A stretch of DNA of 64,000 bases from Halanaerobiales bacterium (lineage in GTDB: Bacteria > Bacillota > Halanaerobiia > Halanaerobiales > Halanaerobiaceae), in assembly GCA_016278485.1 (NCBI GenBank), contig JADQBT010000019.1, forward strand, positions 62,001-126,000, given 5' to 3'. The notes below the pieces were generated by a model, which did no database searches, was not told the origin of the DNA, and saw only the letters and a list, made by a program, of their open reading frames with translations. Positions 35,682 to 45,063 of this stretch are shown here, one piece after another. Within the stretch, counting starts at the first letter, position 1, and every line of letters starts with the position of its first letter. Both the position numbers and the translations under genes were made by a program.

Positions 35682-36884
35682 GATATGGTTTAAAATAGTT
35701 TCTTTAATATGAGATAAAGCTTTTTCTGTTTGAGCAGGATTTCCCCCACCACCTTGTGCTGCTATAGCAGAACCACCACCACCGCCACCAGTAATTTTTA
35801 ATGCCTGTTGGCAAAGGTGATTCATATCAAATTTTTTAAGATTATCAGAACGGTAAAAAAAGAAACGAACCATATTATCATTTTTCCAGGCGCAAATAAA
35901 TATAATATTATCTTTATTTGTAATTTCTTTGCCAAGATAATTTATTTCATCTGGTTCAAAATTATCTTTAGCAGTAAATGTTTTTTTAATAATTAAGTAT
36001 TGCCCGATCTTTTCAGCTTGATTAATATATTCTTGGCTCTGGTATTTTCTCAGAGCAGATTTTAAATCGGTACAATTTTTTTCCAGGCTCTTATTATAAT
36101 CAATTAATTTTAATATCTTTTTTGTAATTTTTTCTTTGGGTAGAGATAGCTGATCTTTTAATTGGTTGATGATATTGTTTGTCTGACGGTAATCAGTTAG
36201 AGCTCTTTTCCCACAGACAAAATCTATTCTAATTCCTTGTTTATAATTACTAAAAGATATGATTTTTATGAGGCCGATTTTTCCAGTTGTATTAGGGTGT
36301 AATCCACCACAAGGAGAATAATCATAATTATCAATTTCAACGATCCTAATATTATTATCAACAGAAGGTTCTTTGCGGATAGGCAGTTTAGCAATTTCCT
36401 TTGAATCAGGATAGTAGATCTTTACAGCACGGTTTTGCCAAATTATTTTATTTGCTTTAGTCTCAATTATTTTCAGTTGTTTATTATTAAGTTTTTGATC
36501 AAGATCGATTGTTAAGCTATCCTCGCTAAGGTGAAATCCAATTGTATTTGCCTGAAACTCATGATGAGCAACGGCTGATAATAAATGCTGACCTAAATGT
36601 TGTTGCATAATTTCCTGTCTAAATTCTACATCTACTAAACCATGCACTCTAGAAGTAGTAGGTTTTTTCTCTAGAATATGATAAATCTTATTCTCTTTTT
36701 CATAAACACCTAAAACCTCTAAGTCATTTAAACTACCTTTATCTGCAGGTTGGCCACCACCACCTGGATAAAATGCAGTTTCATTTAGTAATAGATGATA
36801 TTTGCAATCAATTTTTTTAGTAGCAATAATCTCAGTTTTAAAATCAGTAATATTTTGATCTTGATAGTAAAGTCTATTAGTCAT
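35664..36884 (-). CDS. alanyl-tRNA editing protein, long AlaX type with DHHA1 domain
   Basis: The 406-residue protein is a free-standing trans-editing enzyme that removes Ser or Gly from tRNA-Ala. The editing-site zinc ligands are visible as QQHLGQHLLSA (HxxxH) and SPCGGLHPN (CxxxH). A C-terminal DHHA1 domain has a glycine-rich TGGGGGGSAIAAQGGGG. It lacks the aminoacylation core of AlaRS. I start it at the ATG at 36884, behind AAGGGGTG, 13 codons inside the longest reading. It is one of only two - strand genes in the window. Confidence 0.9.
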   Translation of the reverse strand: MTNRLYYQDQNITDFKTEIIATKKIDCKYHLLLNETAFYPGGGGQPADKGSLNDLEVLGVYEKENKIYHILEKKPTTSRVHGLVDVEFRQEIMQQHLGQHLLSAVAHHEFQANTIGFHLSEDSLTIDLDQKLNNKQLKIIETKANKIIWQNRAVKIYYPDSKEIAKLPIRKEPSVDNNIRIVEIDNYDYSPCGGLHPNTTGKIGLIKIISFSNYKQGIRIDFVCGKRALTDYRQTNNIINQLKDQLSLPKEKITKKILKLIDYNKSLEKNCTDLKSALRKYQSQEYINQAEKIGQYLIIKKTFTAKDNFEPDEINYLGKEITNKDNIIFICAWKNDNMVRFFFYRSDNLKKFDMNHLCQQALKITGGGGGGSAIAAQGGGGNPAQTEKALSHIKETILNHIEKVGF

Positions 36885-36955
36885 GCAATACACCCCTTTT
36901 CTGTAATGTTTATTATATAACAAATTTGTTTATAAATAAATTGTAAAGTCATAAC

Positions 36956-36984
36956 TTGTTTTAAAAATAATTAAAATGTATAAT
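36956..36984 (+). promoter_or_regulatory. promoter of the peroxiredoxin gene
   Basis: TTGTTT (36956-36961), 17-nt spacer, TATAAT (36979-36984). The 147-nt region between the divergent genes also has a 12-bp palindrome AACAAATTTGTT (36919-36930) of unknown role. Confidence 0.65.
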
Positions 36985-37031
36985 AATAATAGTTATTGAT
37001 AAAGTGAATTAGTTCTAAGGAGGAGATAAGT

Positions 37032-37493
37032 ATGGCTATCAATGTAGGTGAAAAATTACCAGAATTTAAGTTGAAAGATCAACAAGGGAATAAGGTTAGC
37101 TTAGATGATTTTTCAGGTAAAAATGTCCTTTTATCTTTTCATCCTTTGGCTTGGACATCAGTTTGTGCAAAGCAGATGAAAGCACTTGATGATAATTATC
37201 AAGAATTTAGCAAATTTAATACTGTTCCTTTGGGATTTAGTGTTGATCCAGTTCCATCAAAAAAAGCTTGGGCAAAAGATTTAGCTATTTCTGATTTAAA
37301 AATGCCTTCAGATTTTTGGCCACATGGAGAATTTGCTAATAAATTAGGTATTTTTATAGCGGATAAGGGTATTTCTGGCCGCGTTAACATCTTGGTAAAT
37401 GATAAAGGAGAGGTACTTTGGGTGAAAGAGTATGATATTCCTGAATTGCCTGATATAGACGAAGTTTTAAAAGCTGTCAAAGAAAATGCATAA
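37032..37493 (+). CDS. 1-Cys peroxiredoxin (AhpC/TSA family)
   Basis: The 153-residue thioredoxin-fold peroxidase has the active-site pattern PLAWTSVC (PxxxTxxC) with the peroxidatic cysteine at residue 45. No other cysteine is present, so it must use an external thiol. The motif HPLAWTSVC differs from the usual FYP-DFTPVC, as in AhpE-like Prx of anaerobes. GGAGG ribosome site. It is transcribed alone between a promoter and a hairpin. Confidence 0.87.
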   Translation: MAINVGEKLPEFKLKDQQGNKVSLDDFSGKNVLLSFHPLAWTSVCAKQMKALDDNYQEFSKFNTVPLGFSVDPVPSKKAWAKDLAISDLKMPSDFWPHGEFANKLGIFIADKGISGRVNILVNDKGEVLWVKEYDIPELPDIDEVLKAVKENA

Positions 37494-37509
37494 TATATTC
37501 TCATTTTCT

Positions 37510-37535
37510 AAAGCCTCTGGTCCTGCAGAGGCTTT
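37510..37535 (+). terminator. hairpin terminator after the peroxiredoxin gene
   Basis: AAAGCCTCTG (37510-37519) pairs with CAGAGGCTTT (37526-37535) around a 6-nt loop. The tail (AGATTTGCTT) is poor in T. Confidence 0.65.
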
Positions 37536-37543
37536 AGATTTGC

Positions 37544-37572
37544 TTGACAGTTATAACTATAAAATATATCAT
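37544..37572 (+). promoter_or_regulatory. promoter of the GGDEF/HD-GYP gene
   Basis: TTGACA (37544-37549), 17-nt spacer, TATCAT (37567-37572); a TATATC at 37565 is an alternative -10. About 50 nt of leader follows. Confidence 0.65.
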
Positions 37573-37626
37573 TATATTAACTAATGATCATAATTGGTAG
37601 TCTGTGACTCAGCAGAAGGGAATAAT

Positions 37627-39528
37627 ATGTTGAATAAAAATTCAATTAACTGTAGGATATTATTATTTTTGGTAATGATTATTTATCCAATTAGTGGATT
37701 TATTTATTATAATCGTGCAGTTGAAATAAGCCAAAATATTATAGATGAACGTATATTTATTTCATTTTTAATGCTACTTATGGTAGCATTATCTTATTTT
37801 TGGAAAAAAATAGAAGAAAATTTATATATTATTACTGAATTTTTATTGTTTTTTGTATTATTACATATTTTATTTGTTGCTTATCAAAACTTTTTTATTG
37901 AAAGTTATACATTTAGCTTTTTATTAGCTTTGCTTATAATAAACTTTATGTTTATTCCGGATAAGGTTAATAAAATTTTAAATATAGCATTTATTTTTTT
38001 AGTAACAATATTACTAATGTTTAGCAGTTTAAATATTTATAATAAATTATTATATACTCTTTCTGTTATACTAGTAAGCTTTGGTTCTATATTTATTAAT
38101 AAATATAGATTTGAGGCAATTCTGGATTTGAAGCTTAGTCAGAATAAATACGAAAGTTTATTTAAAAGTATGAACAGTGGTTTTGCCTATATGAAAGTTA
38201 TTTATAATCGGAAAAACGAAGCAATAGATTTAAAGTTTATTGAAATGAACCAGGCTTTCCAAGAAATATTAGGTAGACCTGCAGATTTATTAATTAATAA
38301 AAACATTTCGGAAGTATTTGCTAATGCGGTAGAATTTGATTCTGACTGGATTGAAAAGTTCGGAGAAATTGCTCTAACTGAAGAGGAAATAAGATTTGAA
38401 AGTTACTCTGAAACATTTGAACGTTGGTTTCAAATTTATGCTTATTCTCCTCGACCAGAATATTGTGCAATTATATTAAACGATATAACAGAAAGAAAGT
38501 TACGAGAAGAAAAGATGAAGCATTACTCTTTCCATGATCATTTAACTGGTCTTTATAATAGAGCATTTTTAGAAGAGGAATTACATAGACTGGATACAGA
38601 AAGGCAGTTGCCACTTAGTGTTATTATGGGAGATGTGAATGGCTTAAAATTAGTTAATGATACATTTGGACATAATGAAGGTGATCAATTATTAAAAAAA
38701 GTTGCAAATGTAATTAAAGATTCACTTAGAGATGAAGATATAGTAGGTCGCTGGGGTGGAGATGAGTTTCTGGTAATATTACCTTTGACAACGGCTGTCA
38801 TGACTGAAAAGGTCATGCAGAGGATTAAGAATAATTGCAAAAATATTATTGAAGAACAAATACCACTTTCAATTGCCTTAGGCAGAGCAACTTTAAAATC
38901 ATCCGAAAACTCTATAGATCAAGTAATGAAGCTTGCTGATGAAAATATGTATATAAATAAATCTGAAAATAGTAAGCAGTTTACAAAAAAAATAGCCGAT
39001 GTTTTATTAAATAGATTAGAAAAATTCAGTGCGGAAACCAGAGAACATACAGAAAATGTGAAAGAAATGGCGATAAAGCTTGGAAAAAAAATCGATTTGG
39101 ACCAACAAGAACTTGCTAAACTTGCATTAACAGCAACTCTGCATGATGTCGGGATCATTAATATTTCTGGTGAGATATTAAATAAATCTGGTCGCCTTTC
39201 GCTGAGTGAATGGGAACAAATTAAATCTCATCCGGAAGTAGGTTACCGGATAGTTCGTTCGATGGAAGAATTCACTTCAATAGCTAGTTATATATTACAT
39301 CATCATGAACATTGGAATGGACAGGGATATCCAGATCAACTTGCTGGGGAGGAAATACCTTTGCTTTCAAGAATAATAGCTATTGCAGATGCTTATGATG
39401 TCATGTTATCAGGCAGACCCTATCAAGAAAAATTAACTCAAGCTGAGGCAAAAGCTGAATTGAAAAAATTTGCAGGCAAACAATTTGATCCTAAACTAGT
39501 AAAATATTTTCTTGATATACTAAAATAG
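37627..39528 (+). CDS. membrane-bound PAS-GGDEF-HD-GYP cyclic-di-GMP protein
   Basis: The 633-residue protein has five to six N-terminal membrane helices (about 8-165), a PAS domain (about 175-295, ending ILNDITERKLRE), a diguanylate cyclase domain with intact GRWGGDEF and an inhibitory I-site RDED five residues before it, and a C-terminal HD-GYP phosphodiesterase (HDVGIINI, HHEHWNGQGYPDQL). Both activities look intact, so it may make and degrade c-di-GMP under control of the membrane/PAS input. ATG at 37627 has AGAAGGG upstream; the longer reading lacks a ribosome site. Confidence 0.9.
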   Translation: MLNKNSINCRILLFLVMIIYPISGFIYYNRAVEISQNIIDERIFISFLMLLMVALSYFWKKIEENLYIITEFLLFFVLLHILFVAYQNFFIESYTFSFLLALLIINFMFIPDKVNKILNIAFIFLVTILLMFSSLNIYNKLLYTLSVILVSFGSIFINKYRFEAILDLKLSQNKYESLFKSMNSGFAYMKVIYNRKNEAIDLKFIEMNQAFQEILGRPADLLINKNISEVFANAVEFDSDWIEKFGEIALTEEEIRFESYSETFERWFQIYAYSPRPEYCAIILNDITERKLREEKMKHYSFHDHLTGLYNRAFLEEELHRLDTERQLPLSVIMGDVNGLKLVNDTFGHNEGDQLLKKVANVIKDSLRDEDIVGRWGGDEFLVILPLTTAVMTEKVMQRIKNNCKNIIEEQIPLSIALGRATLKSSENSIDQVMKLADENMYINKSENSKQFTKKIADVLLNRLEKFSAETREHTENVKEMAIKLGKKIDLDQQELAKLALTATLHDVGIINISGEILNKSGRLSLSEWEQIKSHPEVGYRIVRSMEEFTSIASYILHHHEHWNGQGYPDQLAGEEIPLLSRIIAIADAYDVMLSGRPYQEKLTQAEAKAELKKFAGKQFDPKLVKYFLDILK

Positions 39529-39546
39529 AGAAGAGGAGGTTTATTT

Positions 39547-40023
39547 TTGCTATATTTTTTATGGTTTATTATTATTTTATTCTTTATAATTGATCTGATA
39601 GGTGCTGTTTTACCAGCTTTTCCAGATGCTCTATTTTATTGGTTAGCTATCTTGCTTTATAGATTTACTATTTCTCAACAATTAAGTTTTTCATTTTGGG
39701 TAGGTGCTATTTTACTAACATTTATTCTTTATCTTGCTGATTATTTGGCAGGTGTTTATTTTATTAAAAAAGAAGGTGGTAGTACAACGTCGCTGATAGC
39801 AGCAGCTTTAGGTCTGATCGTAGGTTCTATTTTTTTCCCGCCATTTGGTGTAGTCATTGGACCTTTTTTAATGGTATTTGTAGTTGAATACTGGAAATAT
39901 AAAGATAAAAACAATGCCTTAAGAATTGCCAGAGGAACACTCTTTGCTTTTTTTAGTAGTACAGTAATGAAAATAATTTTACAGTTAGTGATGGTTGGAT
40001 GGTTTTTTCTGGAGATATTCTAG
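39547..40023 (+). CDS. DUF456 membrane protein
   Basis: The 158-residue protein is mostly hydrophobic with about four membrane helices and shows the DUF456 features: an N-terminal LIGAVLPAFPDALFY stretch and a glycine-rich central helix (AALGLIVGSIFFPPFG, then GPFLMVFVVEY). The function of the family is unknown. TTG start with GGAGGT. It follows the c-di-GMP gene by 18 nt and precedes the recombination operon by 19 nt. Confidence 0.82.
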   Translation: MLYFLWFIIILFFIIDLIGAVLPAFPDALFYWLAILLYRFTISQQLSFSFWVGAILLTFILYLADYLAGVYFIKKEGGSTTSLIAAALGLIVGSIFFPPFGVVIGPFLMVFVVEYWKYKDKNNALRIARGTLFAFFSSTVMKIILQLVMVGWFFLEIF

Positions 40024-40042
40024 ACAGAAAAGGTGATTATTG

Positions 40043-42046
40043 ATGCAGAAATTGTTTTCAGGGTTATCTGGTACAGGTAAAACAAATAAATTATTTTCCA
40101 TCTATCAAAAATTAGCTATTGAAAATGGTTCTGATAAAATTATTTATTTTACTAGTAGTGCAAAAAAAGTAAATTTTTTGCGCAACGAATTAGAATTAGC
40201 AATTGGTGGTAACCTGCAAATCTATACATATTTTGGCTTTGCATTAAATGAAGTAAATAAATGGTGGCCAGTTTTGGAAAAAAGTCTTATTGGTAGTAAA
40301 ATGACTGTTGAGCCAACTTTTATGAATATAGAAACTTCACATTTTTTAATGAGTAATTATGTAGAAAAGTTTAGAAATAAACAAAGATTTTTTAGTAATT
40401 TAAAGGCAAAACCAGTACAAATAGCTGTTCAACTAATTGATAATTTGAATTTAACAGAAATGAACTTACTAACTCAAAAAGAGATGAAAAAAAGACTTTT
40501 GCAATGGGTAGCTGATGATAAAGAGAAAAAAGAAATTATGGAAGAAGCACTAATAGTGATGCATAAATTTCGTGATTTTTGCGAGAAAAATAGGCTAGTG
40601 GATTATTCCCTGGCCTTAAAGCTATTTAATAATAATCTATTAAATGCAAAATTTTATCAGAATCATTTAGCTCATAAATTTGATTATTTAATAGTTGATG
40701 AGCTTGAAAAAATGGTGCCAGCTGGTCAAAAGTTGGTAAATATTATGGCATCTATTACTAAAGATAGTTGGTATGCTTATAATCCAGCTGGGGGATTTAA
40801 CCGTTTTTTTGGCGGAAATCCAGCTTTAATCAAAAAAAATTTTTTAGAAAATAATAATGATCTTGAAATAGTTTTATTAAATAAAAGATATTTAGGAGCG
40901 GAAAAAGCTGCCGACCTGGCAGAAGATTTTGCTGAAGTAATAAATGGCAAGAAAAAAACAGCTAGTTCAGATTTAATATTAGGTGAGGTTGATAGTGAAT
41001 TAAGAGGCAATATGGTAATAAATATTGGGGAAAAAATAACTAAGCTGATTGAAAACGGTACTGAACCTGAGAAGATAGCTGTTATTGCACCTGCAGTAGA
41101 TAAAGTACTTGAGTTTAGTTTAGAATATTATCTAAGTCGGGTTGGGTATAAGTTAATTAATTATAATCGTTCGAAAAGATTGGTCGATCTACCATTTGCA
41201 AGGGCTATGCTGATTTTATATTTGTTGGTTATTGGTGAAACCACTGCTATTGGAGTTTCTGCATTACAACAGACTTTAGGTCTTTTACTAGATTTAGATC
41301 CGGTGAGAAGTATGCTTCTGGCCAGAAAAATGACTGCAGAAGGTATGCAGTTTATTGATCTTGATACGTATGGACTGCGCCAGCGTATTGGTTTCGAAAA
41401 GGGAGAGAAATATGATTTTCTCCGGGACTGGTTAGATAGTAATAGTTCTTTTGAATTTAATATTGAAGCCTTTTTTCAGCAGGTTTTTGGAGAAGTATTG
41501 GCACCACTAAAACCTGCCCCGGAAGATATAATGGCTTGCCGTCAGATGATTGAATCAGTTAGTCGTTTTCGGGAAACTATCTCTAATTTTAAAGATGAAA
41601 GTGACCAGGATTTGAGTCAAAGGTATCTAGCTATGATTTATGAAGGTACATTAGCCGCTGATGTGCTTTTTAATGATATTGAAAAAGAAGATAGGGTTTT
41701 GATGGCAACTCCATATAAGTTTCTTTTTGCACCTGAAATTAAGGATGTTGAATATCTTTTTTTAGTTGATATATCTAGTCAAAATTGGTTGCGAAGCATT
41801 GCTAAGGAATTATCAAATCCTTATCTTTATTCTCCCCAATGGAATAATCAATCAAACTGGAATGATCAAGCTGATCAACAGATTAGAAAAAATCAATTAC
41901 TTGATTTTTTAACCAATCTTTTTTTAAAAGTTAATAAAGGTATTTATTTAGCAGATAGTTATCTAGATAGTATGGGCTGGGAACAGGAAGGGCCATTATA
42001 TAACTGGCTAAAACCTGGACAGGGAAGTGGAAAGTATGCAGATTAA
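40043..42046 (+). CDS. AddB-like degenerate SF1 helicase subunit
   Basis: The 667-residue protein opens with a perfect Walker A at once (GLSGTGKT, residues 7-14), then a UvrD-like fold with motif II variant YLIVDELEKM and a Tyr/Gly-rich AYNPAGGFNRFFGG where UvrD has QxxYxFRG. A motif V-like LMATPYKFLFAPEIKDVEYLF is altered and motif VI lacks the usual Arg cluster. This mix of retained P-loop and lost motor motifs is typical of the AddB/RecC-type partner. No nuclease domain is fused. ATG behind AAGGTGAT; the end overlaps the next gene by 11 nt. Confidence 0.72.
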   Translation: MQKLFSGLSGTGKTNKLFSIYQKLAIENGSDKIIYFTSSAKKVNFLRNELELAIGGNLQIYTYFGFALNEVNKWWPVLEKSLIGSKMTVEPTFMNIETSHFLMSNYVEKFRNKQRFFSNLKAKPVQIAVQLIDNLNLTEMNLLTQKEMKKRLLQWVADDKEKKEIMEEALIVMHKFRDFCEKNRLVDYSLALKLFNNNLLNAKFYQNHLAHKFDYLIVDELEKMVPAGQKLVNIMASITKDSWYAYNPAGGFNRFFGGNPALIKKNFLENNNDLEIVLLNKRYLGAEKAADLAEDFAEVINGKKKTASSDLILGEVDSELRGNMVINIGEKITKLIENGTEPEKIAVIAPAVDKVLEFSLEYYLSRVGYKLINYNRSKRLVDLPFARAMLILYLLVIGETTAIGVSALQQTLGLLLDLDPVRSMLLARKMTAEGMQFIDLDTYGLRQRIGFEKGEKYDFLRDWLDSNSSFEFNIEAFFQQVFGEVLAPLKPAPEDIMACRQMIESVSRFRETISNFKDESDQDLSQRYLAMIYEGTLAADVLFNDIEKEDRVLMATPYKFLFAPEIKDVEYLFLVDISSQNWLRSIAKELSNPYLYSPQWNNQSNWNDQADQQIRKNQLLDFLTNLFLKVNKGIYLADSYLDSMGWEQEGPLYNWLKPGQGSGKYAD

Positions 42047-44264
42047 ATTAAGAGAAGGACAAGATAAAGTGGCAGAATACAGAGGAGGCTTATTGGCAGT
42101 GCCTGCTGTACCTGGTGCGGGGAAAACTACGGTACTCGCTTTTCTGGCTGCTGAATTAATAGCAGAGGATGAAACAGGGACTGCAGAAATATTAATTGTG
42201 ACTTATATGAATTCTGCTGTAGCCAATTTTCGTAGAAGAATTGGAGATTTTTTGGAAAATAAGGGTTTGCCCAGAAATAGAGGTTTTAAGGTTAAAACAC
42301 TACACTCATTAGCATTAAATATTTTAAAAGAAAAGCCAGAACTAGAACTTGTCAATGCTGATTTCAATATAATTGACAACTATCAACGTAATCAAATAAT
42401 CAATCAACTTGTAGGACGCTGGTTGGCGAATAATCAAGAGCGGATGATGAATTATTTTACACCAACTAATGATCAATATCGATATCATCAGCAATTGGAG
42501 AGATGGCAAGAAAAAGATTTCCCTGCCTATATTAAAAAGATGATATCTCATTTTAAAACAAATTTATTGAGTGCAAAGGATTTAAAAAAAATAATTGAAG
42601 AGGCAAGAAATTTGGGAAAAGCTGTTTATGATGGATATTTTACTTTTGCTGCTGAAATATATCAACTCTATGAACTGGCTTTAAATAGAGAAGGATATCT
42701 GGACTTTGATGATTTTATAGTTTATAGTTTGAAGTTATTGCGAAATGACAAAGAATTACAACAAAGAATTGCAGCAAAATACAGTTTTGTCTTTGAAGAT
42801 GAAGCACAAGATTCAAATAAATTACAAGAAGAATTATTATTTTTACTTGCTGGTGAACAGAATAATTTAGTCAGAGTTGGTGATAGCAATCAGGCGATTA
42901 TGGGTACTTTTACGGCAGCCGAACCATATATTTTTAGAGATTATTCTGAAAGAGAAGATGTTCAAGTTAGATCAATTACATTATCGAGTAGAAGTAGTAA
43001 AGATATCATCAATTTAGCTAACTATTTTGTAAGTTGGTCTGTAGAAAAATATCATGATTTTGCTAGAATGCCATTGGAAGAAAAATATATAAAGCCTGTT
43101 CCAAAGACAGATCCTTATCCAAATCCACGACCAGAAGGATATACAATTGGCACAAAAAAATTCTTTTTACAAGAAGACGAACTAAAGTTTCTGGCTGACC
43201 ATGCAACAAAGAGAGCAGAAGAAAACCATGAGGAAACCATTGCAATACTTTTACCTGCTAATTATTTGATCGATGAGTTGGTTAAGTATCTAGACAGAAA
43301 AGAAAGCAGTTATCAGTATGTTGGTAGGAAAAATATTGCCGAAGAAAAAATTAATGGTTTAGAAATATTACTTAAATATCTCAGTGAACCTGATAACAAA
43401 GTATATTTAAGAGAAGTCTTTTTGAGGATAATGAATGAAGATAATCAAGATGATGAGAATATTAAGGCTTTTATTGATAATATTTTGGCTGAATTTGCAG
43501 TTGAAGAATTAATCTACCCAACTGGAGGAGAACGAATTACAAATTTCACTACCCAGATTAGAAAAGACAAATATTTCGCATCATTTTATAAATTTTTGCA
43601 AAGGTTACGAGGCTGGTTACAGGCTTCGCTTGAGCTTCCCCCAGATGAACTTGTGTTATTTTTGGCAGACCGACTTGAGCTTACTAGTAATAGTCTGGCC
43701 ATTAGTCAACATTTAGCCTTGCAATTTAGTCAGATTCTTAATCAACACCCAGGCTGGCGTCTTGATCAATTAATGACAGACTTGCCTCGAATTAAAGAAT
43801 CACTAGTTAAATTTGCTAATACACTTGATGATATGGAAGGATTTAAACCTGAACCCGGAATAGTAACACTTTCAACCTTTCACGGAGCTAAAGGATTGGA
43901 GTGGGATACTGTTTATCTAGGTGCTTTAACCTCTGATAATTTCCAATCTGAATTAGATAATCGTTTTCAGGGTGAATATAATTATCTTGCAGATGAAGCC
44001 AATAATCCAGTAGCAGTTGCTAGGGCTGAATTAGCCAGATTGCAAGAAAGTTCTAATCAACATTCACCGGTTGAATCAGCCAGGTTAGATGTGATAGGTG
44101 AAAGAATGAGGTTGCTTTATGTGGGTATCACTAGGGCACGCAAAAACTTATTGCTGACAACTCATCAGGCTGTAACAGAAAAGTGGTTAAAAGAGCCAGC
44201 AGCAGCTTACTATGCCTTAGAAGAATATATTATGCAGGAAAGGAATAAATATAATGCTGACTAA
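42036..44264 (+). CDS. UvrD/AddA-like SF1A helicase
   Basis: The 742-residue DNA helicase has all motor motifs: I VPGAGKTTVLAF (about 24-35), II FEDEAQDS (near 255), III VGDSNQAIMGTFTAAEP, V TFHGAKGLEWDTVYLG (near 613) and VI LLYVGITRARKNLLL (near 692). It lacks the PD-(D/E)XK nuclease domain that ends AddA or RecB. It is distinct from the pcrA at 55267. ATG at 42036 behind AGGGAAG. It overlaps both its neighbours by 11 nt, so the three proteins are probably made in fixed ratio as a complex. Confidence 0.85.
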   Translation: MQIKLREGQDKVAEYRGGLLAVPAVPGAGKTTVLAFLAAELIAEDETGTAEILIVTYMNSAVANFRRRIGDFLENKGLPRNRGFKVKTLHSLALNILKEKPELELVNADFNIIDNYQRNQIINQLVGRWLANNQERMMNYFTPTNDQYRYHQQLERWQEKDFPAYIKKMISHFKTNLLSAKDLKKIIEEARNLGKAVYDGYFTFAAEIYQLYELALNREGYLDFDDFIVYSLKLLRNDKELQQRIAAKYSFVFEDEAQDSNKLQEELLFLLAGEQNNLVRVGDSNQAIMGTFTAAEPYIFRDYSEREDVQVRSITLSSRSSKDIINLANYFVSWSVEKYHDFARMPLEEKYIKPVPKTDPYPNPRPEGYTIGTKKFFLQEDELKFLADHATKRAEENHEETIAILLPANYLIDELVKYLDRKESSYQYVGRKNIAEEKINGLEILLKYLSEPDNKVYLREVFLRIMNEDNQDDENIKAFIDNILAEFAVEELIYPTGGERITNFTTQIRKDKYFASFYKFLQRLRGWLQASLELPPDELVLFLADRLELTSNSLAISQHLALQFSQILNQHPGWRLDQLMTDLPRIKESLVKFANTLDDMEGFKPEPGIVTLSTFHGAKGLEWDTVYLGALTSDNFQSELDNRFQGEYNYLADEANNPVAVARAELARLQESSNQHSPVESARLDVIGERMRLLYVGITRARKNLLLTTHQAVTEKWLKEPAAAYYALEEYIMQERNKYNAD

Positions 44265-45054
44265 TAAAAAAAATGAGATATACTATAGTCAATCTGCTCT
44301 AGATGTTTTTTTAAGTTGTAAGCGGCGTTTTCGTTATCGCTATTTAGATGGACTTTACTGGCCAAAGGATTGGGGAGTTGAAAGTAAACAGAAAGAAATG
44401 ATTGAGACAGGCAGAAGATTTCATTTATTAGCCCAAAGGTATTATAATTTAGAGATTGAACCTGAGCTTGATGCTGACTCAGAATTAAAAAAATGGTTTG
44501 ATAACTTGAAAAGATTTTTGCCTGCAAAAAATCAATGCCGGTGGTGGGCTGAACAGGAATTGAGGTCAAATCAGAATAATTTACGTCTTTTAGCCAAATT
44601 TGATCTAATAGCAATTCCTGAAAATAGTAAAAGAATAATTATTTATGATTGGAAAACAGGACATAAAAAGTTAGATTGTACAAAACTAGCAGAAACTACC
44701 CAGACTAAATTATATCTTTACCAGTTGGCAAAAGCAGGTCAACAGATTGAAAAAAGTTTTCCGATAAAACCAGAAAATATTTCTTTAATTTACTGGAATC
44801 CACGATTCCCAGATTTAAGTTGTCAGTATGCTTATCACGAAAAACAATTTGTAGCTGATTTTAACTATTTAAGTGATGTTATCCAAAAAATAATGGAAGC
44901 TGATGAATTTCCATTAACTGATAAGTTGGATACCTGTCGTTATTGTGAATATCGTCCCATCTGTCGTGATAAAAAACCGGAAAGATTAATTACACCAGAA
45001 GATGATTTATTAGATAATTTTTCTTGGTCAGAAATCGAAGAAATACAATTTTAG
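44254..45054 (+). CDS. stand-alone PD-(D/E)XK nuclease with Fe-S cluster (RecB/Cas4/AddB type)
   Basis: The 266-residue protein equals the C-terminal nuclease of AddB or a Cas4-like protein. Catalytic residues: His57 (GRRFH), Asp117 (LLAKFD), Asp132 and Lys134 (IYDWKTG), then QTKLYLYQL (QxxxY). Four cysteines fit an Fe-S staple: Cys22, Cys228, Cys231, Cys237 (CRYCEYRPIC). It overlaps the helicase gene by 11 nt. There are no cas genes here, so a resection nuclease acting with the two helicase proteins is the natural reading. Confidence 0.85.
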   Translation: MLTNKKNEIYYSQSALDVFLSCKRRFRYRYLDGLYWPKDWGVESKQKEMIETGRRFHLLAQRYYNLEIEPELDADSELKKWFDNLKRFLPAKNQCRWWAEQELRSNQNNLRLLAKFDLIAIPENSKRIIIYDWKTGHKKLDCTKLAETTQTKLYLYQLAKAGQQIEKSFPIKPENISLIYWNPRFPDLSCQYAYHEKQFVADFNYLSDVIQKIMEADEFPLTDKLDTCRYCEYRPICRDKKPERLITPEDDLLDNFSWSEIEEIQF

Positions 45055-45063
45055 GTGATGCTG

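Noticed and set aside
44254-45054. Cas4 of a CRISPR system
   Set aside because: No cas genes or repeat-spacer array are present; the helicase neighbours and RecJ favour a resection nuclease.
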